DNA of 53,081 nt. It comes from an uncultured Streptococcus sp. (GTDB taxonomy: Bacteria; Bacillota; Bacilli; Lactobacillales; Streptococcaceae). The stretch lies in assembly GCA_902461025.1 (NCBI GenBank), contig CABPWC010000002.1, positions 1-53,081 of the forward strand, given 5' to 3'. The notes under the pieces are model-generated. The model had not been told where the DNA came from. It made no database searches and was given only the letters and a program-made list of their open reading frames with translations. Positions 35,197-42,348 of this stretch are shown here, piece by piece. The position numbers and the translations under genes are program-made. Every line of letters begins with the position of its first letter. Within the stretch, counting starts at the first letter, position 1.

Positions 35197-36699
35197 ATGA
35201 AAGTTGGTTTTTTATTTGGAGCAGGGGCAGAACTGTCATATGATATGCCAAATGGTGGAAAATTTGCGTTGGATATTTTTAGAAGAGATACTTCTTTAGC
35301 TAAAGAAGAGTTTAAGAAAAATAGATCTAGAATAGACCTGGGTTCTAATTATGCAACTTCTTGGCTTCCAGAGGATTTTGAGACGAAAAATATTGGTTCA
35401 TTTGGTGAAAGTGTATTTAATCATATTATAAGTGATACTATTACTAATAATAGATCATATATTGTTGCTAGAATTAATGGATTAGACAGAGTTGCTGAAT
35501 CTATTATAAATAATACTCATGTTACCTATAGACAAAAAGTTTCAGATGATTTAAACAAGAATTTTAGTGATATAAATATTAGACATCTTCTTTCTTATAA
35601 TGAATGGTTTTCGGAGGGGAATTCGTTGTTTAACAGTCGTTATTTTGCATTACTTCTTGTTTACTATAATGAATACACTGGATTTAGTGATTCTGATAAA
35701 GAATCTTTAGGCGAAATAATAAAGTCTATTTTTCAATTGCATATTGGTGCATTAAGTGAAAAATTATCAAGGAATATTCAAGAGAATATTTTTTCAAAAG
35801 ATGAAATGAATTTGGATATATTTGATGATTTAGGTAGCAGTCTGTCAATAAATTATCATTCGGCCGGTGTTAAGGGGTTAGAACTACTTTCAAAGGTCAA
35901 AATTAAGGATATGCATTGGATTGTAGAATTTGGATTTGAACTAATTGAAAAGATATACGCTGATGTACTTGATTACAAATCTGTTATTGATAGTTACTGG
36001 CATTATTTATATTTTCCGTCAACAGAATGGGCAAAATTTTGCAAGATTTCAGTTTTCTTACATTCAGTGCGAGAGTATATTGCTAATGAATGTCCATACG
36101 ATAAAGATAAAACAGGATATTATGATGATTTAGCTTCACAAAATAGATTTACTGTGAGCACAATTGCTACTTCAAACTATGTAAATTCTTTAATTGGTGA
36201 AAAGTTAAAAGAATTTAACGATAAACTAATATATTTAAATGGAAGTATCAATGACTATTATGATCCTTATATGAATGCCATAATATCATATGAAGATTTT
36301 AAATCTTATAAACATTTTGCTGTCCCTCTTATTTTTACTCAGAGCGGAACAAAGCCAATGACATCCATTGATATGTCGATTAAATATGTAGAATACTATA
36401 ATGAATTGAAATCATCAGATGCTATTTGTTCTATAGGATTTGGTTTCAATCCAGATGATGAGCATATTAATGGGATAATAAGGTCCTTGGTAGATAGAGA
36501 TAATAAAACACTAATAATTGTTGATGTAGTAAATGATAAGTCTGAAAGCGAAAGAATCGACGAGTTAGCACAAAAATTAAAGATCACTAACGATCAAAAT
36601 ATAAAATTAGTCATTGTTGATTATGAGAGAACATGTGAAAGTTTACCTTGGATAGATAAAGTATATGAGTTGATTTCTAATCCTGTTAATAATATATAG
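35197..36699 (+). CDS. SIR2-like NADase-family protein
   Basis: A 500-aa protein with SIR2-type Rossmann features. The N-terminal loop FLFGAGAELSYDMPNGG (about 5-22) comes first. IATSNYVNSLIGEKL at about 321-336 corresponds to the TxNY segment. YLNGSIND follows where SIR2 proteins usually have LHG, and IGFGFNPDDEHINGIIRSL sits at about 412-430. A ~280-residue helical insert lies between the first two. In defence systems such domains degrade NAD+. The His-to-Asn change in YLNG is notable if the alignment is right. AAAGGAG precedes the ATG. Third gene of the AT-rich cassette, 31 bases after herA. Confidence 0.75.
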   Translation: MKVGFLFGAGAELSYDMPNGGKFALDIFRRDTSLAKEEFKKNRSRIDLGSNYATSWLPEDFETKNIGSFGESVFNHIISDTITNNRSYIVARINGLDRVAESIINNTHVTYRQKVSDDLNKNFSDINIRHLLSYNEWFSEGNSLFNSRYFALLLVYYNEYTGFSDSDKESLGEIIKSIFQLHIGALSEKLSRNIQENIFSKDEMNLDIFDDLGSSLSINYHSAGVKGLELLSKVKIKDMHWIVEFGFELIEKIYADVLDYKSVIDSYWHYLYFPSTEWAKFCKISVFLHSVREYIANECPYDKDKTGYYDDLASQNRFTVSTIATSNYVNSLIGEKLKEFNDKLIYLNGSINDYYDPYMNAIISYEDFKSYKHFAVPLIFTQSGTKPMTSIDMSIKYVEYYNELKSSDAICSIGFGFNPDDEHINGIIRSLVDRDNKTLIIVDVVNDKSESERIDELAQKLKITNDQNIKLVIVDYERTCESLPWIDKVYELISNPVNNI

Positions 36700-36711
36700 A
36701 GAGTTGATAGA

Positions 36712-37866
36712 ATGGCAGTGTTATTCATACCATATATCAGATTTAATAAATTTGATAATGAGTGGTTTTCTAAAAAATTAGACCTTGTGTCAAAAGTAAC
36801 AATGGGACAATCACCAGATAGTAAAAACTATACTGATAACCCAGATGATTATATCTTAGTGCAGGGTAATGCAGATATGCAGAATGGTAGAGTTGTGCCA
36901 AGAGTCTGGACAACCCAGATTACAAAGTTAGCCGAAAAGGGTGACTTGATTTTAAGTGTTCGAGCACCTGTTGGAGATATTGGTACGACGGATTATCCTG
37001 TAGTTCTAGGTCGTGGTGTAGCCGCAATAAGAGGAAATGATTTCCTGTTTTATTTGTTGTCAAGAATGAAACAAACTAACTATTGGTCAAAATTTTCTAC
37101 AGGTTCAACTTTTGAGAGTATTAATTCCAGTGATATAAAATCAGCTGAAATTTGTTTACCTGGCCAAGAGGAACAATCCGCCATCGGCTCCCTTTTCCGT
37201 ACCCTCGACGACCTTCTGGCTAGCTACAAGGACAATCTTACCAACTACCAATTTCTCAAGGCGACCATGCTCTCCAAGATGTTTCCCAAAGCTGGACAGA
37301 CAGTACCTGAGATTCGTTTGGATGGATTTGAAGGTGAGTGGGAAAATAAAATACTTTCTGAAGTTACAAATATTACAATGGGACAATCTCCCAAGTCAGA
37401 AAACTATACAGATAATCCGAATGATTATATTCTAGTTCAAGGGAATGCAGATATTAAAGATAAGCAGGTCGTTCCTAGATTGTGGACTACGGAAGTTACT
37501 AAAACGGCGGAAATTGGCGATATAATTCTAACTGTGAGAGCTCCTGTTGGAGATATTGGTAAAACGGATTACAATGTAGTTATTGGGCGTGGAGTTGCAG
37601 CAATAAAAGGTAATGACTTTATTTTTTATACTTTAGAAAAAATGAAAATGACGGGTTTCTGGAATAGATTTAGTACAGGTTCAACGTTTGAATCAATTAG
37701 TTCGAATGATATCAAAGAAGCAATTATTCAAATTCCAACTCTTGAAGAACAACAAGCCATCGGTGCCTATTTCTCTAATCTCGATAACCTTATCAACTCT
37801 TATCAAGAAAAAATTTCTCAACTTGAGACTCTGAAAAAGAAACTCTTGCAAGATATGTTTATATAA
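36712..37866 (+). CDS. hsdS: Type I restriction specificity subunit HsdS with duplicated recognition domains
   Basis: Sets the DNA target of the HsdMRS complex. The 384-aa protein has two target recognition domains (about 22-145 and 220-345) separated by conserved helical spacers. The two domains are about 70% identical by hand count, sharing GQSP, NYTDNP, DYILVQGNAD, VRAPVGDIG, GRGVAAI and FSTGSTFESI. Normal HsdS proteins have unrelated domains. The spacer DNA (about 37160-37340) is richer in GC than the recognition-domain DNA, a sign of domain shuffling by recombination. The Shine-Dalgarno is weak (AGAGAG). There is no second hsdS or recombinase nearby. Confidence 0.93.
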   Translation: MAVLFIPYIRFNKFDNEWFSKKLDLVSKVTMGQSPDSKNYTDNPDDYILVQGNADMQNGRVVPRVWTTQITKLAEKGDLILSVRAPVGDIGTTDYPVVLGRGVAAIRGNDFLFYLLSRMKQTNYWSKFSTGSTFESINSSDIKSAEICLPGQEEQSAIGSLFRTLDDLLASYKDNLTNYQFLKATMLSKMFPKAGQTVPEIRLDGFEGEWENKILSEVTNITMGQSPKSENYTDNPNDYILVQGNADIKDKQVVPRLWTTEVTKTAEIGDIILTVRAPVGDIGKTDYNVVIGRGVAAIKGNDFIFYTLEKMKMTGFWNRFSTGSTFESISSNDIKEAIIQIPTLEEQQAIGAYFSNLDNLINSYQEKISQLETLKKKLLQDMFI

Positions 37867-37881
37867 AAGGAGTGCAGTAAA

Positions 37882-38796
37882 ATGTCAAAAGTAAAATCAG
37901 AAACTCTAAAGAAAGAAGAAAAACCTGTAGTAGCTATATGCTATGATTTTGATAAAACCCTGTCTCCTGATGATATGCAAGCCCAAGGATTTATACAGAA
38001 GCTCGGGTATGAAATCAGTGAATTTTGGAAGAAATCCAATGGTTTTGCCAAGGCTAATAATATGGACAAGAACCTTGCCTATATGTTTACGATGAAAACA
38101 GAATCTGCAGGAAAGGTTTTATTTACAAAGACAGAGTTAGCCAAGTTTGGATCAGTGGTTGAACTTTTTCCAGGAGTCGAAGACTGGTTTGAACGTATTC
38201 GAAAGTATGGTGAAGAAAACGGAGTTATTGTTGAGCATTATATCATTTCATCTGGTTTGAAAGAAATGATAGAGGGGACTTCAATAGCTAAGAATGGTGC
38301 TTTTAAGAAAATTTATGCAACTTCTTTTTATTGTGATGAAAATGGTGTTGCAGTCTGGCCTGCTCAAGTTGTTAACTACACCAATAAGACTCAATTTCTT
38401 TTTAGAATTACCAAAGGTATTTTAGATGTCAATGACGATGCAGTGAACGATTTTTTTGCTGAAAGTGATTTACGAGTTCCGTTTAGAAATATGGTCTATT
38501 TAGGGGATAGTGATACAGATATCCCATGTATGAAGCTAGTCAAAACAAGAGGTGGCTACTCTATCGGTGTATTCAATCCAAAAACCAATGACAGAAAAAA
38601 AGTTCACAAAATGACTCAGGATAATCGTATTGATTATTTTGTTCCAGCTGACTACTCAGAAAATACAGAACTTGATAAACTAATCAAGACGATTATTAAA
38701 AAGACGGCTTATAATGAATTATTAGAAAACAAGAAAAATGCTAATAAACTTGAAGCAAACTTCAAAAAGCCAAGAAGAAAGCCAAAACTAAGGTAA
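37882..38796 (+). CDS. HAD family phosphatase in the restriction operon
   Basis: A 304-aa HAD hydrolase. Motif I is CYDFDKTLSPDD, with nucleophile Asp22 and acid/base Asp24. Motif II is YIISSGLKEMI, with the conserved Ser, and the C-terminal acidic motif is YLGDSDTDIPC (about 206-216). A basic, lysine-rich tail (ENKKNANKLEANFKKPRRK) could bind nucleic acid. It lies 15 bases after hsdS, in operon with it. Its substrate is unknown; a phosphomonoester, possibly a nucleotide or DNA end, is speculation. Confidence 0.8.
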   Translation: MSKVKSETLKKEEKPVVAICYDFDKTLSPDDMQAQGFIQKLGYEISEFWKKSNGFAKANNMDKNLAYMFTMKTESAGKVLFTKTELAKFGSVVELFPGVEDWFERIRKYGEENGVIVEHYIISSGLKEMIEGTSIAKNGAFKKIYATSFYCDENGVAVWPAQVVNYTNKTQFLFRITKGILDVNDDAVNDFFAESDLRVPFRNMVYLGDSDTDIPCMKLVKTRGGYSIGVFNPKTNDRKKVHKMTQDNRIDYFVPADYSENTELDKLIKTIIKKTAYNELLENKKNANKLEANFKKPRRKPKLR

Positions 38797-38870
38797 TTGT
38801 TTGCTAAATTAAAAGAATACCGATTAATATTTATCGATGCTAGTATATTTATATACTTAAAGGAGTGACC

Positions 38871-39626
38871 ATGGTATCTGTAACACAACGTATCAAAGAA
38901 ATTAACCAACCTCGAGGTGGCTACTTGCCCATCAAGTTATTTTCAGTAGAGCAGTTTGAAGACCACAGAGTTCTGCATCCGGTAGAGTCTGTATCTCCTA
39001 GTTTGGTAGGTCTTTGTGTGGACTACTTGACTCGATTTATGAAAGGGACAGAAGCCCGTGAAGCTTTCAGAATATCTCTCTTGGGAGCTCAGATGGTGGG
39101 CATGGGAGACCTAGCAGAAGCACTTCTCGATTTGGTGACAGGATTGGATGATTTATCGATAGAAAGTGCGTGTCGTCTAGCGTCGTTTGATGTCGTCTTT
39201 CGTGCAGGGAAGCAGTATTATAAGCCTTTTGAGGAAATTATAGTAGATGCAGAAACGATAGAGAATATTTGTATCATGGTGGAGCGAAGCCTTTGTTTCT
39301 TTGATCTCTATGGTCCTTTGGTGAAAGATGGCTTTAACTTTCTTGGAGGTTATACAGATACGATTGACAAGGGTGATGGAGATTTTCTTACCAAGGATAC
39401 ATTATGGGATTTTAAGGTGACTAAAACAGCTCCAAATAAAGACCATACGCTACAAGTCCTTGTATACTACATCATGGGTTTACATTCCTATGATCCTGAC
39501 TTCCTTTCTATCGAAAATCTTGGATTTTATAACCCTCGAAAAAATATTGTTTATCAACTTCCAGTCTCTGATATTCCTTTGGACTTGATTCAAACGGTAG
39601 AAAGAGAAGTGATTGGCTATTCCTAA
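38871..39626 (+). CDS. RecB-like PD-(D/E)XK nuclease domain protein in the restriction operon
   Basis: A 251-aa protein of unknown function. Residues 159-203 show the pattern of RecB/Cas4-family nucleases: GGYTDTID with Asp163, WDFKV giving D180-x-K182, then LQVLVYY with Gln195 and Tyr199. The N-terminal 150 residues are helical and not recognised. The start is ATG 38871, five bases after AAAGGAG. The GTG at 38865 is part of that Shine-Dalgarno. A possible promoter, TTGCTA-17-TTAATA, lies at 38801-38829. It is placed between the HAD gene and hsdM. Confidence 0.7.
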   Translation: MVSVTQRIKEINQPRGGYLPIKLFSVEQFEDHRVLHPVESVSPSLVGLCVDYLTRFMKGTEAREAFRISLLGAQMVGMGDLAEALLDLVTGLDDLSIESACRLASFDVVFRAGKQYYKPFEEIIVDAETIENICIMVERSLCFFDLYGPLVKDGFNFLGGYTDTIDKGDGDFLTKDTLWDFKVTKTAPNKDHTLQVLVYYIMGLHSYDPDFLSIENLGFYNPRKNIVYQLPVSDIPLDLIQTVEREVIGYS

Positions 39627-39672
39627 GCAACCACTTTTTGAAGAATATTTGTAAAACTTAGAAAGAAATACT

Positions 39673-41274
39673 ATGGAAACAACACAAACGTCCCAGTCGC
39701 TCTACCAAGCACTGTGGAACTCAGCGGATGTTCTCCGCTCCAAGATGGATGCCAATGACTACAAGTCCTATCTCTTGGGTATGGTCTTTTATAAGTATCT
39801 GTCAGACAAGATGCTCTTTTTCGTGGCGGAGACCATGGAAGAGGGGACAGATAGTCTTGAGGATGCCCTTGAGGTCTATCGCAACTACTACGAGGATGCG
39901 GATACCCATGAGGATCTAGTCTCTGTCATGAACGATGAGCTCAACTATATCATCAAACCAGACTTGACCTTTACGGCTCTGGTAGCACGTGTCAATGAGG
40001 GGACTTTCCAGTTGGAAGATCTGGTTCAAGGTTTTCGTGATATCGAGCAGAGTGACGACCTCTATGAAAATCTCTTTGAAGATATCGACCTCTACTCTAA
40101 AAAGCTAGGGGCAACTCCGCAAAAGCAAAACCAAACGGTGGCAGCAGTCATGAAAGAATTAGCTGTGCTAGATGTAGCTGGTCATGCGGGTGATATGCTG
40201 GGGGATGCCTATGAGTATCTGATCGGTCAGTTTGCGACCGACTCGGGTAAGAAAGCTGGTGAGTTCTATACCCCTCAACCTGTTGCCAAACTCATGACTC
40301 AGATTGCCTTTTTGGGTCGTGAAGACCAGGAAGGTTTTACCATCTATGATGCGACTATGGGGTCAGGCTCTCTCTTGCTCAATGCCAAGAAATACTCTCA
40401 TAAACCGCAGACAGTCGTCTACTTTGGTCAGGAGCTCAATACTTCAACCTATAACCTAGCTCGGATGAACATGATTCTACACGGTGTTCCTGTTGAGAAT
40501 CAATTCCTCCACAATGCCGATACACTGGATGAAGACTGGCCAACTCAAGAGCCGACCAACTTTGACGGTGTTCTCATGAACCCTCCATACTCTGCCAAAT
40601 GGTCAGCAAGTTCTGGCTTTATGGCTGACCCTCGTTTCTCTCCATTTGGGAAACTGGCGCCCCAGTCCAAGGCTGACTTTGCCTTCCTCCTACATGGATA
40701 TTACCACCTCAAGCAGGATAATGGAGTCATGGCTATCGTTCTTCCCCACGGTGTTCTTTTCCGTGGAAATGCGGAGGGAACCATTCGCAAGGCCTTGTTA
40801 GAAGAAGGAGCCATTGATACGGTTATCGGTCTACCGGCCAATATCTTCTTTAATACCAGCATTCCGACTACGGTTATCATTCTCAAAAAGAACCGTACCA
40901 ATCGTGATGTCTACTTTATCGATGCTTCTAAGGAGTTTGATAAGGGTAAAAACCAGAATATCATGACGGATGCTCATATCGAGAAGATTCTGGAAGCCTA
41001 CAAGTCTCGTGAGGAGATTGACAAGTTTGCCCACCTAGCAAGCTATGAAGAAATCGTTGAAAATGACTACAACCTCAATATCCCTCGCTATGTAGACACC
41101 TTTGAGGAAGAAGAAGTAGAGCCACTGACAGACATCGTCAGCAAGATTAACGAGACAAATCAAGCAATCCAAAGCCAAACAGCTTCTTTACTTGACATGC
41201 TCGGTCAACTCCACGGAACCACGCCAGAAGCCGATGCTGAACTCAAAGAGTTTTTGAAAAACTTTAAAGGGTGA
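39673..41274 (+). CDS. hsdM: Type I restriction enzyme, M subunit (N6-adenine methylase)
   Basis: Methylates adenine in the target set by HsdS and protects host DNA. The 533-aa protein has an N-terminal HsdM_N bundle (about 8-150). The SAM-binding motif I is DATMGSGSLL (about 224-233), with GEFYTPQPVAKLM before it, and the catalytic NPPY is in VLMNPPYSAKW (about 300-310). A helical C-terminus completes it. Intact. Its gene is separated from hsdS by two accessory genes, an unusual order. Confidence 0.95.
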   Translation: METTQTSQSLYQALWNSADVLRSKMDANDYKSYLLGMVFYKYLSDKMLFFVAETMEEGTDSLEDALEVYRNYYEDADTHEDLVSVMNDELNYIIKPDLTFTALVARVNEGTFQLEDLVQGFRDIEQSDDLYENLFEDIDLYSKKLGATPQKQNQTVAAVMKELAVLDVAGHAGDMLGDAYEYLIGQFATDSGKKAGEFYTPQPVAKLMTQIAFLGREDQEGFTIYDATMGSGSLLLNAKKYSHKPQTVVYFGQELNTSTYNLARMNMILHGVPVENQFLHNADTLDEDWPTQEPTNFDGVLMNPPYSAKWSASSGFMADPRFSPFGKLAPQSKADFAFLLHGYYHLKQDNGVMAIVLPHGVLFRGNAEGTIRKALLEEGAIDTVIGLPANIFFNTSIPTTVIILKKNRTNRDVYFIDASKEFDKGKNQNIMTDAHIEKILEAYKSREEIDKFAHLASYEEIVENDYNLNIPRYVDTFEEEEVEPLTDIVSKINETNQAIQSQTASLLDMLGQLHGTTPEADAELKEFLKNFKG

Positions 41275-41355
41275 AGGGGCTAATTGCTTCACTCATTTTA
41301 TAGATATAACTTTGTTTCCGTATTTCCTGGGAACTAGTAGAAGTTAAGGAGAAAT

Positions 41356-41760
41356 ATGGAAAATAACAACCAACGTGCCCTTTGTCAGCAACTCTGGGCG
41401 GAAAATAAATACCTTGTTTTGAGTCATTCCAGCAATATTTACAATGACATTCGCCAGTATCTCAAGCAAGAAGTGGTGGAGGTGAGTCAGGTTCAAGAGA
41501 TGATTGACCGTGCCTGTCAGATTCCAGAACACAGGGGTCAGGTTTGCAACGCCTTCCAGCATATTTGGGGCTATTTTAAAAAACAAGCCAACCTTAATGA
41601 GCGCAAGGACTACATGCTTTTGCTGGATCGCTATCGCTTTGCTCAAGCTTCCAAGGAGGACTTGATTGCTAAGACGAGAGACTTGCTTGAACGATACCCA
41701 AATGCTTATCTGCAACATTCTACCTTGCTGAAAGGAGACTCCCATGAGACTTTGGCATGA
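41356..41760 (+). CDS. DUF1722 (YbgA-like) protein
   Basis: A 134-aa protein matching the DUF1722/YbgA domain: an N-terminal helical region, then FQHIWGYFKKQANLNERKDY, LLDRYRFAQASKEDLIAKTRDLLERYPNAYL and QHSTLL. The biochemical role of the family is unknown; in E. coli ybgA is in operon with the photolyase gene phr. Here it overlaps by 17 bases the next gene, a T4 endonuclease V-like protein, again a UV-repair type partner. AAGGAG precedes the ATG. Confidence 0.8.
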   Translation: MENNNQRALCQQLWAENKYLVLSHSSNIYNDIRQYLKQEVVEVSQVQEMIDRACQIPEHRGQVCNAFQHIWGYFKKQANLNERKDYMLLLDRYRFAQASKEDLIAKTRDLLERYPNAYLQHSTLLKGDSHETLA

Positions 41761-42106
41761 GGCTTTGATTTCACAACTTCCGCGTCCTCAGCTCTTGGGG
41801 CAACATCGAGAGTGCTGCGCTCTGCGTGGTAATGGCTGGGGCAGAAAGCATGCGACGGTGGACTATGTCTTTACCCACTCGCCCTATCGTCTCTATGCCT
41901 ATCATTTCTTGATTATGGAGGAGATGGCTAGCCGTGGCTACAAGGTCAGTCTGGAGTGGCTGGACAAGGACTATCGTGGCAAGACCTGCCCTCCTTATCA
42001 AGACTTAGCAGAGGAAAAACTAAAAAGTCCTATCTATAGTGAGCATGACAATGCCTACTATGAGGAGTGTCTGGCAAATCTCCGTGACAAGGGGATCAAC
42101 CTATAG
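41744..42106 (+). CDS. Pyrimidine-dimer glycosylase-like protein (T4 endonuclease V / Pyr_excise family)
   Basis: A 120-aa protein of the Pyr_excise/TIGR02328 type: MRLWHEALISQLPR, LLGQHRECCALRGNGW and HSPYRLYAYHFLIMEEM. Arg22-Glu23 occupy the same numbers as Arg22 and Glu23 of T4 endonuclease V, where Glu23 is catalytic. The T4 nucleophile Thr2 is Arg2 here, so activity may differ. Genes overlap by 17 bases, implying coupled translation with the DUF1722 protein. Last gene of the island, followed by a terminator. Confidence 0.75.
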   Translation: MRLWHEALISQLPRPQLLGQHRECCALRGNGWGRKHATVDYVFTHSPYRLYAYHFLIMEEMASRGYKVSLEWLDKDYRGKTCPPYQDLAEEKLKSPIYSEHDNAYYEECLANLRDKGINL

Positions 42107-42198
42107 TCTTTTCTAATAACAAGCCATAGTCAGCTGTCAGTTCACTATTATTTTGCGAAGAGCTAACAACCTTGAAAGGCTACTAATCTATATTTATC

Positions 42199-42233
42199 AA
42201 AGGATTTGGGGAATCTTCTCTAAATCTTTTTTT
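42199..42233 (+). terminator. Terminator closing the defence island
   Basis: AAAGGATTT..GGAA pairs with TTCT..AAATCTTT, followed by seven T residues. Confidence 0.7.
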
Positions 42234-42247
42234 GTACTTTAAATTGC

Positions 42248-42268
42248 GATATAGTTTCAAACTATATC
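42248..42268. promoter_or_regulatory. MET-box, MtaR/MetR operator for metE
   Basis: A perfect 10-bp inverted repeat around one central base, containing TATAGTTTCAAACTATA, the streptococcal MET-box read by a LysR-type methionine regulator. It lies about 20 bases upstream of the -35, the normal place for an activator. Confidence 0.85.
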
Positions 42269-42288
42269 AAAGCCTAATTTTTTACAAT

Positions 42289-42317
42289 TATACAGACAGT
42301 TTCTTTTCTGTTAAGAT
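42289..42317 (+). promoter_or_regulatory. metE promoter
   Basis: TATACA (42289-42294), 17 bases, TAAGAT (42312-42317) with an extended TG at 42309-42310. The poor -35 fits activator dependence. Confidence 0.6.
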
Positions 42318-42348
42318 AGTTTCAATAACAATTTTTGGAGGACAAAAC

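Noticed and set aside
32118..36711. Insertion of the cassette by an IS or integrase.
   Set aside because: No transposase, integrase or clear direct repeats were seen at the edges; only the composition change supports insertion.
36712..37866. Phase-variable inverting hsdS locus, as in pneumococcal type I systems.
   Set aside because: No silent hsdS copy, inverted repeats or recombinase gene in the window; only direct internal similarity.
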